NCBI GenBank assembly: GCA_037013685.1
Contig: CM072899.1
Location: forward strand, 1,419,479-1,483,478
Source: Acridotheres tristis
Taxonomy: Eukaryota; Chordata; Aves; Passeriformes; Sturnidae
Length of the DNA stretch: 64,000 nt
Direction: 5' to 3'
The notes under the pieces were generated by a model, which made no database searches, had not been told where the DNA came from, and saw nothing but the letters and a program-made list of their open reading frames with translations. The translations under genes and the position numbers were made by a program. This document shows, piece by piece, positions 45,023-56,924 of the stretch (its first letter is position 1; the number at the start of each line of letters is the position of its first letter).

Positions 45023-46456
45023 AGGAAAGAAAAAATAATAAATCCTGTATTTTATAAAAGCTACAGCAGAATGCAAACAACACTTAAGGCAACTCAACGC
45101 TGTGTAAGGCCAAGTGCTTCTCACAGATGCTGAAGCCACACTCGGCCCTGAGGTAACAGCACAGATTGATCAGAAATCAGGAACCTGATCAAACAACTGC
45201 TGAGCTCTGCTCCCTTCAGGGAGATAAGTGATAGGGAAAAACTCAGCTCCAGTCCTGAGCTCTTCAGCCCATGAACTGATCCCTGGCCCCGCAGCAGTGC
45301 CCAAGCACAGGCTGATAATTCACCTTCAGCCCCAGAGCACTCAGCAGTGCCCACACGCTGCTGCTCAGCACTCTCAATGGGGAGGCTTCCTAAAGAAAAG
45401 ATTTAACTGAAGGCAGATTCCTTTCACTTTCAGTAGTCCTCAGGGAATTTTACCAAACCAGATCCCGAGCCCTTCTTTCAAGCATGTTTATGCTTAAAAA
45501 TGCTTAAGTATGTACATAGTCTGCAGAATGTAGACTAAAAAATAACACTACCACTGTTATACCAATATATATACACACCAAAAATTATCAATTCTATTTA
45601 AAACCAAGCAAAATACCTACTTTGAAAGCAAACATGTTTAAAAAAAATTTATCTAAGAGGCCTCCTTTTGAGCTCCAACAGGCTCAAATAAAACCATGTA
45701 TTAGGAATTCTCCTGCAAGAATCATTTCAATGGAAGAGAGAATCCAAAATAAAATGGTTATTTAAACAAACAATCTAGTTGTGCTTTCTGCACTGCCACA
45801 ACTGAGTCTGTCAAATGACTCTCAGGGGTTTATAACCCAGACACAGGAATTTGGTCTGGGCTGCAACCTGACCTTCCACTGTGCCAAGAACTCGGTGTCT
45901 TGTCAAGTCATCTGGAAACACGGCTGGTGTCAGAGCTGCCCAGAGCACGGCTGGGCTGTGCAAACAGCCCTGCCCTCCCTCCACACCCAGCCTGGGGCAC
46001 CAGCACCACCTCCTGCTTGTGCTGCTGCCAACTCAGGACCACTAAGAGCCTGCAGAGAAGGCAGCAGGCACAGAGGAGAGCTGTGGCTTCTTGTAAACCA
46101 AATCAAAGCCACCTACACACCCAAATCCTGCAGTCCCCAGGTGGCCCCTGAACACAGGGAACCCAGTGGTCACCTGCAGGGGCTCTTCCAACACCCACAG
46201 CAGGAAACCAAGCACCAAGTGCTTGGGAAATTCGACATACCCGAAGCCTGAACTAATTTTTAAAAGTTAGATTAAACTGCCTCATGTCAATACTCGGATT
46301 CCTCACTATGAATAACTCTGTGCTTTCAGCTCTCACTGCTCAGAGACCTCACCCTCCCTCTAAGGTGTTTTGTGCATGGAACAGGAGCTTTGCTCCCAGA
46401 GCTCCCCAGGCAGCCCTGCTGAGCTCTGGCCTCACACAACACAGGTGTGTGCTCAC

Positions 46457-46651
46457 CTGTAGTAGCTGAGCACGTCCCGATCCTCCTTCTGCCCCTCCTT
46501 GGCGTCCTGGGCCAGCTCTCGGATGCTCTTGCTGCGGATTTCCTTGTTGCTGTCCCTCCAGAACAGCCACACTTCTTCCTCGTCCTCTCCAACTTCCAAG
46601 GCATTTTCTCCACTCGCCACTTCCTCAAATTCAAACCGGGAGAGCACCAAC
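46457..46651 (-). CDS. ITPR1: ITPR1 exon 15 (residues 669-733), paralogue-diagnostic loop
   Basis: The 195 nt encode [20 protein letters not shown], then [20 protein letters not shown], and end at DVLSYY plus two bases of Arg. ITPR2 differs strongly across this loop, so the exon is good evidence for type 1. The acceptor is tggcag and the donor GTGAGC. The next intron is about 4 kb and holds the exon-fragment array. Confidence 0.98.
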
Positions 46652-47744
46652 CTGCCAGGAGGAGGGGAGGTTACATTCCAGACCCACATACATCCTTCAC
46701 ATTTAAGACATTTGCTAAAATGTATCTTACCCTCTCACCAGCAACATTTTACTACACCAAATCACTGGGGTGCATTATTAAAAGCATTAGATTATAAGCT
46801 TTCCATTCAACTTTAGAAAGATGAACATGTCAGCTCCTTTCAAGTGAAAAAGATGAAGAAACAAGGAAGTTAAGGCATGTAATAATAGAGTTTCAAAACC
46901 TTCTTTACAGGAGAACCAATTCAAAGATGATTCAACAGACCAGGAAAAGATATGGGAAAGAAGAAATTGATTCATTCTGTATCCCATAAATGCCAAATGG
47001 ATCAGAACTTCTTTCTGTTTAAGTGATGAAATAACTAGAAATAAATCAGCTGGTGATACTAAAAAGGGTTCCAGTAAAGAAAATATTAACATCTGAAAAA
47101 AAATCCAAATTAAATACTCAAGGAGAAATAAGTGATGCACCAGCATGAAGTACTCTTGTAAATAAATACAGCCTTTATCATTTCATGACAAGAATTAAAT
47201 GTGCAAGTATACTCGCAGTCATTTGTGTTTTAAATACTACATTTAAATAATAAATACTGCTTTCCTTTTGCAGCATTTTGATAATTGTTATCTCTTCCCT
47301 ATATATATATACTGAATTAAGCTGTCTTTATCAAAGACAACCAGGATTTGGTGCCTGCTATGAGGCCTCAGCAATGGCAGAGGAGAGCTGGGGAGCCAAA
47401 CCCAGCTCAGTGGGAGGAAAGGTGAGCAGAGCTGGGCCAGCTCCTGCTCTGCTGCCAGCTGAGCTCCCTCAGAGCTGGGGGAGGACAGAGCAGGAGCCTG
47501 CACAGCTCCCTGCAAAGCCTGTGTGCTGGGGATCAAACAGGAGACGTGTGATGGATTTCTGCCTGCGGGGCTGAGGATGCACCTGGCAGACACCTGCTGT
47601 CCCCAGCCCCGTTCCCTGAGCTTGAAAAGGACCCCACACAATTAATTCCCTGCTTCCCTGGGACGTGCCAGCAGCCTGCTCAGCTTTGAACCACCTTCCT
47701 TCTGCTTCACACCAGGAGAACCATCTTGAAAGGCAGGAACTCAC
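46652..47744 (-). other. Intron between exons 14 and 15
   Basis: About 1.1 kb; nothing recognised except a short TA run at 47300. Confidence 0.7.
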
Positions 47745-47864
47745 TTGGTTTCAATGAGAATGTCTGCATTGGCTGGGTTCAGCACAGCTTTACAAATCAG
47801 CTCCTGTGTCACGGGAATAGACTTGTTCATGGAAACGCACAGATCCGAGAGGTAATCCAAAAAC
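47745..47864 (-). CDS. ITPR1: ITPR1 exon 14 (residues 629-668)
   Basis: The 120 nt begin with one base of an Arg codon and end with two bases of a Lys codon, with 39 full codons between: [18 protein letters not shown] through NADILIET. It is part of the armadillo solenoid. The acceptor is caacag and the donor GTGAGT. Mammalian NPTNAD reads NPANAD here. Confidence 0.98.
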
Positions 47865-48111
47865 CTGTTGGAAAACACGAGCCAAAAGGGTATCAATCAC
47901 TGCCGAGATCTAGACGGAAGCAATCGACATTTCAGGAGGCAAACATGCAGAACTCCACTTGTGTTCAGAGCAAGACTTGCAGCCCGAGGGGACGGCAGGG
48001 CGAGTGCCAGAACGCAGTGAACTGCCTGTGCTTCCTCCTGAGCTAGCTGGCAGGTACTGACTTTTCCCAGGAGGAGAAGGGTAATCACATATTCAAAAAT
48101 GCAGCTCTCAC

Positions 48112-48284
48112 CTGGGCTCCCTGTTTTTCCTCACGAGACTCACAAAGGTGTCAATCTCGGCTGCTGTGATGTGCTTCTCCAGGAGCTTGCGGTTGTTGTG
48201 GAGCAGGGCTGTGATGGTGTCCTCGGCCAACACGTCGTAGCCAATCTGCTTCTGCATGAAGCCAAACTGCTTGGCAATGTATTC
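48112..48284 (-). CDS. ITPR1: ITPR1 exon 13 (residues 572-628)
   Basis: The 173 nt encode 57 residues, [17 protein letters not shown] through RKNREP, plus two bases of the next Arg codon. This finishes the minimal IP3-binding core (to about residue 604). The acceptor is tgaag and the donor GTGAGA. Confidence 0.98.
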
Positions 48285-48897
48285 CTTCAAAACACACGGG
48301 CAAGAGGGAAGGGGGTGGAATTAACCCTCAGAATTTGAAATAATAACAGAAAACAGGTGGATGTTTGTCAATACCAACATGCCAAGGAGCAAACTGGGTT
48401 AGATCCAAATTGCTTGTGTGGAAGAAAGCAAACAATGACAGCCAGCCTTAATCTCTCCATCCTTCCCCTCTCTTCTGGGCCAGACACCAGCAAGGCACCT
48501 ATACTTATCTGACAGGACCTTGTTTTTAATACATGGCAACAAAACCTGAACAGCCTCAATTTACAGGGCAACTTTCAATGGAGCCTGTAGTCAGCAAGAG
48601 TAATTCACCTGTGTGGGACAGTTAGAAATTCTGTTGTTTTCTTAAATCCCACTTGGAATCAGTGCTAATTACCTTATAGCCTCTGACAGAGATGAAAAAT
48701 GACCAACAGAATGAAACTGAGCTATCCCAAAACCTCTTGCTGACTGTGCAACCACATCAGAGCAGAGTTTACTTCACTTAAGTAAAGCAAACCCTGCTCT
48801 TATTTACTTCACTTTTTTTTCCAAGCTTTTTTTTTTTTTTTTTGAGCACAGAAACCCTGTGCCGGTGGCTCTGATCATGCCAGACGCCGTTTCCAAC
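48285..48897 (-). other. Intron between exons 12 and 13
   Basis: About 610 bases. A T-tract (48822-48843, A-tract in sense) lies near the exon 12 donor; nothing else is seen. Confidence 0.7.
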
Positions 48898-49056
48898 CTG
48901 ATTTTTCCTGTAGTCCTGCTGGGAGTGCCTGAGCACCCTGTAGCAGAGCCTGCAGATGTGCCTGAAGGGCGCGTGGCGCTGGTCCCCCAGCTCCTCCAGC
49001 CGCAGCATCGGCCCGTCCCCGCTGTCCGTGAAGGGGGCTTGCAACAGCTTGAAAAT
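48898..49056 (-). CDS. ITPR1: ITPR1 exon 12 (residues 519-571), IP3-contact residues
   Basis: The 159 nt encode 53 residues, [17 protein letters not shown] through DYRKNQ, in phase 0. Y567, R568 and K569 of the IP3 site are the YRK near the end. The acceptor is ctgtag and the donor GTTGGA, which is weaker than its neighbours. A T-tract on the plus strand (48822-48843) lies about 55 bases beyond the donor. Confidence 0.97.
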
Positions 49057-49311
49057 CTACAGATTCGGTAAAAAAACACACACACACGACGCCATCAGGC
49101 ACTGCCTCCTTCTGCTCAGCACGAGTGTCAAAGCTCTGTGCCTCTGTGTTTCAAAAGGAACATCAGGAATGTGCTGCGGCCACCAAGGTTCTCGGACAGA
49201 AGATGCTGATCGCCTTTATTCAACAATATCTGCTGGAATTTTTTAGTTCCAGCAATGGTGAGCCTGCTGAAAGCTGGAAACTCAAAGGTCCCAATAATTT
49301 GAGATCAGTTT

Positions 49312-49455
49312 CACAGAGCCACAGAATGGCTTGGGTTGGAAGGGACCATGAAGATGATCTCATTCCAATCCCCTGCCATGGGCAAGGACACTTCACACCA
49401 CTCCAGGTTGCTCCAAGTCCTGTCCAACCTGGCCAGGTTCTCTGTTATCAGGTTC
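49312..49455 (-). mobile_element. CR1 LINE 3' fragment
   Basis: Plus-strand reading: cacagaatggcttgggttgg, aagggaccatgaagatgatc, cccctgccatgggcaaggac and tgtccaacctggccaggttc. It takes up a third of the intron between exons 11 and 12. Confidence 0.94.
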
Positions 49456-49509
49456 TTTTTTTCCAATAATTCTTCTCACAGGCAGAGCTCAAAGAAAACC
49501 ACAGCCTAC

Positions 49510-49651
49510 CTGCTTCAGAATATTCTGCTCTCTCATCAGCTTTTGCCGTTCTCTGTTAGGTTTAGAAAACACCACCTCAAGGACATCCTGGCCAGAATTA
49601 GTTCCACCAGTAACAAAGTAGACCAAATCCTCCAACAGTTTGGTAACAGAT
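49510..49651 (-). CDS. ITPR1: ITPR1 exon 11 (residues 471-518), IP3-contact helix
   Basis: The 142 nt complete an Arg codon and encode [20 protein letters not shown] to NILKQ. It holds [13 protein letters not shown], with R504, K508 and R511 that bind IP3 phosphates, all conserved. The domain is the first RIH / armadillo region. The acceptor is ctgtag and the donor GTAGGC. A CR1 fragment lies about 55 bases past the donor. Confidence 0.98.
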
Positions 49652-50376
49652 CTACAGAAGAGCCAGAAGTTGTTAACATGAGAATACAAATTCCCTGAGC
49701 TAAAAGAGCAGTGCCAGGTTAAGTTTACACAGATTTCTAAATGCTAAGTGAAAAACTAACAGCAATTAGAGACTGGATAAAGCTCAGAGGTTTGCACAGA
49801 ACTTTAAATTAGGAATTAATGCTCCTCCATTGCTGCAGCCTCACTGTCCAACAGCTAAACCAGAGTAGCAGCAAGACAAGAAAATCACTTTAGGACAACT
49901 CTATACTTGCCAAGTTCTATTTGGCACTTCTTCCAATTGCCACAAACAATAAATCAGGTGATAATCTCTCCCAAGGCCAAATAAAAGGCACCGGCTATGG
50001 GGGCCCTGGTGTGACACAGCCACCTCTGTGCTCTTTTTGTGTGGCCACATTTTCACAGACACGGTCAGAGGATTTGCAGCAAGTCACATGTTCAGTGCTC
50101 ACAAGATGGATTAGGAATTCCCACACTCCATTTGCAGAGCTATGCTGGGGATTAGTCCCCCAGGCTCACAACATTTCTCATGCTCTCACTTCACAGAGGA
50201 CAAGGAGGGCTGGACAGACCAGGCCTGAGAACCTCCACTATGGACACAACAATATCAAATCTCATCAAGGAGGAAACCAAATCCCTCTTCTATAGCTTAC
50301 TCTGATCAAATTTTCAAAGAAACAGTTACTGACTAAAGGAAACAACATTATCTGATCCCAGTTATGGTTTCCTTAC
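49652..50376 (-). other. Intron between exons 10 and 11
   Basis: About 725 bases; nothing recognised. Confidence 0.7.
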
Positions 50377-50537
50377 CTTCTTTCATTCTGGGTTATTGTT
50401 CCCTTTTCCAGCTTGCCAGCAATGGAACCTAAAACTTTACTTGCATCATTTGCAAAATCCAAGTCCCGAACCTCTGCAGGTGAGACTGGCACGATAGCAA
50501 AAGCTTCTTTGTCCTCCTTCACTGGAGAAGTCCCAAT
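50377..50537 (-). CDS. ITPR1: ITPR1 exon 10 (residues 418-470)
   Basis: The 161 nt encode 53 residues, [16 protein letters not shown] through TITQNER, plus two bases of the next Arg codon. The acceptor is gtttcag and the donor GTAAGG. It crosses from the beta-trefoil to the helical armadillo part of the binding core. Confidence 0.98.
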
Positions 50538-50982
50538 CTGAAACCCAGAGAAGCTTTATCAGCCAACCCCAAGGCAGGAACAAAGCAGTGGCTCACCCAC
50601 TCAGAGATAATGAGACAGAAAAGCCACACTGTGCTTAGGCAGCATGGGACCACTGCTGACCCCAAAAACCTGAGAACATTCTGTGCAAGCTCAGAGCTGT
50701 TCCTAAATCCAAAGGAGCAGCAGGAGAGATGGCAAAATGTTGCTGTAGCCAGTGGAAAAAAAAAACCTCCTCCTGCTGACTGTTGTGGAGTAGAAGCTGA
50801 ACAGTGTAACTACAAAATACCATGAAACTGAGCCATTAAGAGCAAATATTTTGCACAGGCACCATTCATTACTGTCACATGCTCAGTGTGTGACAGGCCC
50901 AGGGAGTGAAACTCCTGCCAACACCACTCCTGTGGAAGTACAGGAATCAAAGGATGGGCTCACACCAAGTAGCAGAACTTAC
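50538..50982 (-). other. Intron between exons 9 and 10
   Basis: About 445 bases; nothing recognised. Confidence 0.7.
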
Positions 50983-51082
50983 TTTGAGCATCACGGGTTT
51001 CTCCTCCTCTTTATCAATAGGGATGTTGGTGCTGTGAACCCAGGTGTTGGTGCAGAGGTGCCTGAGCCTCACGTAGGAGTTC
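50983..51082 (-). CDS. ITPR1: ITPR1 exon 9 (residues 385-417)
   Basis: The 100 nt complete the split Arg codon and add 33 residues, [17 protein letters not shown] through KPVMLK. The acceptor is ctttcag and the donor GTAAGT. It is the last MIR-like repeat of the second beta-trefoil. [14 protein letters not shown] is the type 1 form. Confidence 0.98.
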
Positions 51083-51933
51083 CTGAAAGAAAGGCAGGAG
51101 TGCCCCAGCATGACTCAGCTCCCCAGCTGGGGAATCTTTGCACTGTTGGGATTTTGAGATGCTGGCAGGACAAATGGAAAAGAAGTGTCATCTCTGTCCA
51201 CCCTGCATACCACAACTGCAACAGCATTTTTATTGCCTTAGCTCATTGTGTGAATTCACCTGAGGAAGGTTTCTCCTAGAATGAAAGAGATTCTGCTCTA
51301 AAACAGAACCACAGCCACTCTGAGCTGCTGCTGCACAGCAACCATCTAAAATCTCTCCCATCCTCACTTTTCCACTGCTGTGAGCTGCCAACTTCTCCCC
51401 TTACCTCTGGGGTTTTCAGCCCAGAACTCCCTGATACTCCAAAGTATCTGATGATTTAGGGAGTTGCTGAATAGATGGAACAAACTTGCTGTGCTTTCTC
51501 AATGTGCAGAGTGTGTGACTTGGAAGGGTGCAGCAGCTTTTCAACAGCAAGAGGTGCCACATGAACAGTAAAGAACACATAAACAATACAAAATCCAGTG
51601 CTAAATAACTGGTGTTACATCCTAACACAATGCAGACAGGTCACAGGAATGAATGCCTTGATAGGACACCCAACGCTTTTAGTCTCAGGTCATTCCTGGC
51701 AAGGAAGTCACTTAGGAAGTCACTTAATCTCAATTTTCCCATCTGTAAAATGGTGTTCTCTTACTTATACCTCAATTACAAAGCACTCAAGCGAAGCTTC
51801 GGGCGTTTCCTGATTATTTCTACACTCATTTAAGGAGTAACTCAATTCCAAGGGATAAAAGGAAAAAAATCTGGGGCAGCTTTACTTTAAAAACCCACAA
51901 GAATGGCTGAGCTGTGGCAGACAGTGACTGTAC
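51083..51933 (-). other. Intron between exons 8 and 9
   Basis: About 850 bases; nothing recognised. Confidence 0.7.
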
Positions 51934-52085
51934 CTGGGCACGAGGCTGTCTCCCCCTCGCAGGGTGGTGGGGTCCAGCTCGAAGATGGAGGAGATGTCGT
52001 TGCCCTCGGGCACGGACACCAGGGAATAAGCCATCTTCTCCTGGGCACCGCGGCCCCGGCGCGCCGCCTCCTGCTCGGGGTCCAG
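51934..52085 (-). CDS. ITPR1: ITPR1 exon 8 (residues 333-384)
   Basis: The 152 nt start in phase 0 and end with two bases of the split Arg codon. The first 18 residues, [18 protein letters not shown], differ from mammals and are one residue shorter; the DNA here is very GC rich. After this comes conserved [19 protein letters not shown] to GGDSLVP. The acceptor is ctctgcag and the donor GTACAG. A 0.85-kb minisatellite begins within about 30 bases upstream of the acceptor. Confidence 0.96.
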
Positions 52086-52111
52086 CTGCAGAGAGACCCC
52101 ACGGTGTGAGC

Positions 52112-52955
52112 AGGGCCCTGCACAGCCCCAGGGCACCAGGAGGGCACCAGGAGAGCCCTGCAGAGCCCCATGGCACCAGGAGAGCCCTGCAGAGCCCCAT
52201 GGAACCAGGAGAGCCCTGCAGAGCCCCATGGCACCAGGAGAGCCCTGCAGAGCCCCAGGGTACCAGGAGTGCCCTGCAGAGCCCCATAGCACCAGGAGAG
52301 CCCTGCAGAGCCCCATGGCACCAGGAGAGCCCTGCACAGCCCCATGGCACCAGGAGTGCCCCATGGCACCAGGAGTGCCCCATGGCACCAGCAGAGCCCT
52401 GCAGAGCCCCATGGAACCATTAGAGCCCTGCAGAGTCCCATGGCACCAGGAGAGCCCCATGGAACCAGGAGAGCCCCATGGAACCAGGAGAGCCCTGCTG
52501 AGCCCCATGGCACCAGGAGAGCCCCATGGCACCAGGAGAGCCCCATGGCACCAGGAGAGCCCTGCAGAGTCCCATGGCACCAGGAGAGCCCCATGGAACC
52601 AGGAGTGCCCTGCTGAGCCCCATGGAACCAGGAGAGCCCCATGGAACCAGGAGTGCCCCATGAAACCAGGAGTGCCCTGCTGAGCCCCATGGAACCAGGA
52701 GAGCCCCATGGAACCAGGAGTGCCCCATGGCACCAGGAGAGCCCTGCTGAGCCCCATGGCACCAGGAGAGCCCCATGGCACCAGGAGAGCCCTGCAGAGC
52801 CCCATGGCACCAGGAGAGCCCCATGGCACCAGGAGAGCCCTGCAGAGCCCCATGGCACCAGGAGAGCCCCATGGCACCAGGAGAGCCCTGCAGAGCCCCA
52901 TGGAACCAGGAGTGCCCCATGGCACCAGGAGAGCCCTGCAGAGCACCCACACAGC
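52112..52955. repeat. 19/29-bp compound minisatellite next to exon 8
   Basis: Built from agccccatggcaccaggag (19 bases) with an optional 10-base agccctgcag. In 52.73-52.95 kb the order 10+19+19 gives a 48-base higher-order unit. Variants change ggcacc to ggaacc or gagag to gagtg. It lacks stops in several frames and so produces ORFs up to 435 codons on the minus strand and 169 on the plus, none of them real. Confidence 0.96.
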
Positions 52956-54605
52956 CCCAGGCACACGTGGGGTGCAGACAGAGCTCTGGACCAGCACACT
53001 GCAGGACACCAGCAACACTGACAGCAGCTGCTCTGGCCAACCCTGCTCACCCCGGTGTGACTCCTCAGCACTAACACAGGAACTGCAGCTCCACACAGAA
53101 CTGATGTCTCACAGACAGCATCAGGAGAGACAAAACCCTCCCAGCCATTCACCTCACACACACACTGGGAGCTCTGACTGCTTTCTGATAGCACACATCA
53201 GCTGAGATCTCTAATCCTGACACTACCAGCTCTCCAAACATATCCCACACGTTGCAATTATCCCTCTAACTACATAATTAATGAGTTGAAAATATAAAAA
53301 CCCGGCCACGCCATGTACCAACAACCTTGCTGGGAAATAATCAGCTTCAGCAGCAAAAATGGGATCCACATCCATCAATCCCAGCAAGAGAAACAAAAAG
53401 CCAATCAAGGAGTTGGAAGTCTTGCTGTTCACACACGTTTTGTGCTGCTCTCAAGCACAAAAACGTGTTCCAAAGGCCATGGCACCAGAAGGATCTTTGT
53501 TCCCAAGGTGCCAGCAAAATCCCCAGCCTCCTTCAGCAAAGTAAAGATACATCAATTGGATAAAACCCCCGATGAAAGGACAAAAGGGTAGGAAAAAACA
53601 AAGATGAACTGAGAAAACGGAACAACAACTTTCTCCAAATCCTTTTTAGGGAACTCCCAGCCATCACAAGTCCCTAAAGAAGTCACTCCCTGTCCTGGCA
53701 CACAGGAACCAGCTGCCCATGTACAACCACCTAAATCCTGGCTGCAATTTTCAAGGTGACCAAGAAACCGATTTCTCATCTTCTCTGTGATGGTGGCACC
53801 CAAGGGAGTCAGCACCCAGGGAGCTGCCTGTCACAGCCCTGCTGTAAGGCACTGCCACCCTGCAGCAGATGGAAAAGGTATCCAGTGCTGCTGGTGCCTC
53901 AGGATACTCCCAAGTTAACACATTCGCAGTCAATGAACTTGGCTGCAAAGCAGTGACATTTAAAGTCTGATTTTGTACACGGGAACAGGCAGTTGTCTGT
54001 ATGGAACAGAATTACACTTTGGGAGTGTGCCTTCAAGGGAAGGAGCAACTCTACACTCAGAGTCCATCTGGAGAGAAATTCTGGGAGAAATTCACTCACT
54101 TGGAATGAATTCTCTGAATTTCAGCTGTCTCCTTCATCCCTCCCCCCAGCAAGGGGAGGGAATTCAGAGAGGGATACAGCTGCTCTGCATTCACAGCTCG
54201 TCCTTCAGGAGACAACTGGTCACTTCTTGAAACTGTGGCAAAGCTGAACACGAGCAGTAAAGCAGAAAGCAGCAACTGGGGCAATTCAGGGAACACTGAA
54301 ATTCAACCCCAAAGGTGACAAGAGCAGCGTCCTTTGCTGCTGGAGGGTGGAGCTGGCACCTCACCCATGCCCATGGAAACCCTTCCTGCACAGCCCTCTG
54401 AGGAACAAGGAGAAAGCAACAAGAAAAGCACTGGGCTGTGCACAGAAACCCTGCAGACAGCTCACACTTGATTTAAGTCGGAGTTTGGATAAAGTTGGAT
54501 AAGGCAGCCTACACCCTCCTGTCACCAGAGAATGATAAACGATGTGGCAATTTCCTGTCAAAGCTGAATTATGTGCTCCTGGTCCTGTTCTTGCTGGTCT
54601 ATTTT

Positions 54606-54618
54606 TGCCATCTAGTGG
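54606..54618 (-). promoter_or_regulatory. CTCF-like core motif
   Basis: Minus strand reads CCACTAGATGGCA, a full match to the CCASYAGRKGGCR core of the CTCF motif; the outer positions match less well. Binding is not shown. Confidence 0.4.
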
Positions 54619-55742
54619 TAAAGAGAGAGTAGGGAAAAACCAGAGAGCTGAGACAGTGCATGAATGTTATCCATGCACATGTCAGCAGGACACACCACAG
54701 GAGCAGGGCTGTCAGCCTAAAGGCCCTCAGCGTTGATTAACTTTCAAAAAATTAACCCAACAAAACATCTCAGTATTGGATTCCCCCCGGACAATAGCTA
54801 TGGGTGGGGTTTGTTCAGATTTTTACCATGTTTACTGCAGTCAAGCTGCCAAATGCCACCAAAAACTAATCAGGAAAACAGCTCAATATCTGAGGGCAAG
54901 GGAAGCATTTTAATGGCCAGGCTATAATGAAAAACCCTTTTAGTAGGAAAAATGCACCCTGCAGGATTTCCAAGCGTCACATCCATCTCTGCAGAACGGA
55001 AGGAACAGCTTTTTGTCATATCCAAATGGTGCAAATCCTCCATAATATGGGATAAATGACCAAGAAAGCTGCATAAGCCTATCATCAAATCCAACTAAAT
55101 AAATAAAACCCACAATGCAAAGTGCTGTTCCAGTTTTCTCTGTTTTCCACTACTGCTGGTTCCCTCTGACACCAAAGAGAAGTTTCTGTCAATACAAAGC
55201 ACCACACACTCAGTCTCTGACACAACAACATTTACTGACAACACAGACTGGCTCCCACAGGAAAATCAGAGGAATGGCACTGGAATCCCCCTCCCCCTGC
55301 CATCCCTGCCCTCCTCAGACAAGGTACAATGACAGTGACTTTGTTGCTTAAACACAGAGGTCAGACAGGCACAGCACTGGGGGACATTCCCTCAGGGACA
55401 ATCTGGTGTCACCTTGAGCAACTTCATTTCCAGCCCTTGGCAGGACAGTGCTCCAAGGAAGCAAAGGTTGAGGAAACAGGAAGACAGAAAAAGATGCCAC
55501 AAAGGGAGGAGTTGAGGGGGGTTCAGGTAATGTATTAATTCAGTTCCAAGTGGGTTGTTCTTCACTAAGGTGTCAACACCCACTCCTTGGATAGGCTTTA
55601 AAAGCCTCCAGAGCATTTTCAGGTTTTTAGTTTCTTCACTAGCCAGGAAGCCTGGACCAGCTGAGCACTGGCCAGGTCAGCCCTGGGCGTGTGCCAAGCC
55701 CTCCTCAATCCAGGGCAGGACCAGACCCTTGCCTATACTTAC

Positions 55743-55787
55743 TGAGGATTGACACTCCAGGTCATCTTCCTCATAGTCAGGGTTTAC
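55743..55787 (-). CDS. ITPR1: ITPR1 exon 7, alternative SI exon (residues 318-332)
   Basis: The exon is 45 nt and encodes exactly 15 residues, VNPDYEEDDLECQSS, in phase 0 at both ends. Position and length match the mammalian SI cassette, which is skipped or included by tissue and stage. The acidic EEDD core keeps the charge pattern of mammalian SI although several residues differ. The acceptor is catcag and the donor GTAAGT. The flanking introns are about 1.0 kb upstream and 3.7 kb downstream. Inclusion cannot be judged from DNA, but skipping keeps the frame. Confidence 0.96.
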
Positions 55788-56828
55788 CTGATGGAACAGA
55801 ATCACAGGCAGTCAAAACTCCAGCACAGCTGCAAGTGGGAAACAGGCTGAGCAGCACCAGAGCTCTGGTGGTCAGCAGGGCCCTGCACTGCTCCAGCACC
55901 ACCAGGCATGCAGAGCACACTGCCCACACCCAGCATGGCTCACCAGGTAAATAACCAAATCACAGGTAAATAACCTGCAAACATGCAGGGAGATTGATCT
56001 CATTCAGGAGAATCACTACAGGAGCAAGAGTGGAGACTTAACCAGTTTATGGTTTCTTTTTGTTGTTTAAATTCCAAGTGGAATGTCCAACTAGAAATTA
56101 CTGGCTTGGAGAAATCTTTTGGAACAAACATGATTTTAACCAGGGATCAGGTGAGCAATCTCCTCTGGGATATTCTTGCATGATCAAAGAGCATGTTTTT
56201 GTTTTGGCTGATTAGAAAACCCAAGATTTACTAGAAAAGCTCTACACTGGATCACTACTGAAAAGGATTTGCAGTGTGCACGTGACAAAATGCTTCTGGT
56301 TTTCCAGTCTACTTATCAGAGGAATATAAAATGGGATATTTAATCTGGACTTTTCTCTATCTGCAGTTCTTACAGACTGGTCTGAAGTCAGTGTTTTCAT
56401 TTTATACTCAGTTCTACGATTCTGCTCAAAAATCAGTGATTCAAGAGGAATTACCAACACTTGAATTCATTTTCCCCCAAAGGCTCTCAGTCATTTACCA
56501 TTTATTCAGCAGTTAATAAAGTCACATTGATTCCAGTGCCCACATGACAGGATACTATTTAGTGCCTATTCTTTGCAGCAGAAGTTCTTGACTCTAGAAT
56601 TCATACAAAAAGTGTAATCAGCTCATGACTACCCCAAACCACCGTGTTCTTTCAGCTCTTTCATCTCATTCCCTACGTTTAGCATCTATTTCTGTATTAA
56701 TCCAAATGACCACTCTCCTCCCCTCCCCGTGTCCAGTTTTAGGGTGGGAAATGACAGATTTTGAGAAGGTGCCAAAGGAGGAGAACACAGTGCAAGGCAG
56801 GCAGAGGTGCCAGCCCAGCCCCACGTAC
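55788..56828 (-). other. Intron between the SI exon and exon 6
   Basis: About 1.04 kb; nothing recognised. Confidence 0.7.
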
Positions 56829-56924
56829 CTCTGCTGCCAGGTAGTGCCCCGTGGCCAGGTGCTTGAACCTGAAGAGGCTGTTCCAGTAGCCAGCTCCCCC
56901 CCGGCAGGGATCGTGCTGCACCAC
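56829..56924 (-). CDS. ITPR1: ITPR1 exon 6 (residues 286-317)
   Basis: The 96 nt encode 32 residues, [17 protein letters not shown] through GHYLAAE, in phase 0. The acceptor is ttgcag and the donor GTACGT. It is a MIR repeat of the IP3-binding core and ends exactly where the alternatively spliced SI segment starts. Confidence 0.98.

Larger units (their letters stand above)
42462..46456 (-). other. Intron between exons 15 and 16
   Basis: About 4 kb: exon-fragment tandem array (42.5-43.8 kb), degenerate TA-rich tract (43.8-44.73 kb), CR1 (44.86 kb), then plain intron to exon 15. Confidence 0.85.
52086..55742 (-). other. Intron between exon 8 and the SI exon
   Basis: About 3.7 kb: minisatellite next to exon 8 (52.11-52.95 kb), then unremarkable sequence with a CTCF-like motif at 54.6 kb. 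Confidence 0.75.

Noticed and set aside
51882..53194. Minus-strand ORFs of 404 and 435 codons
   Set aside because: They are translations of the 19/29-bp minisatellite running into exon 8. The residue repeats follow the DNA period, and neither has a start context or homology outside exon 8.
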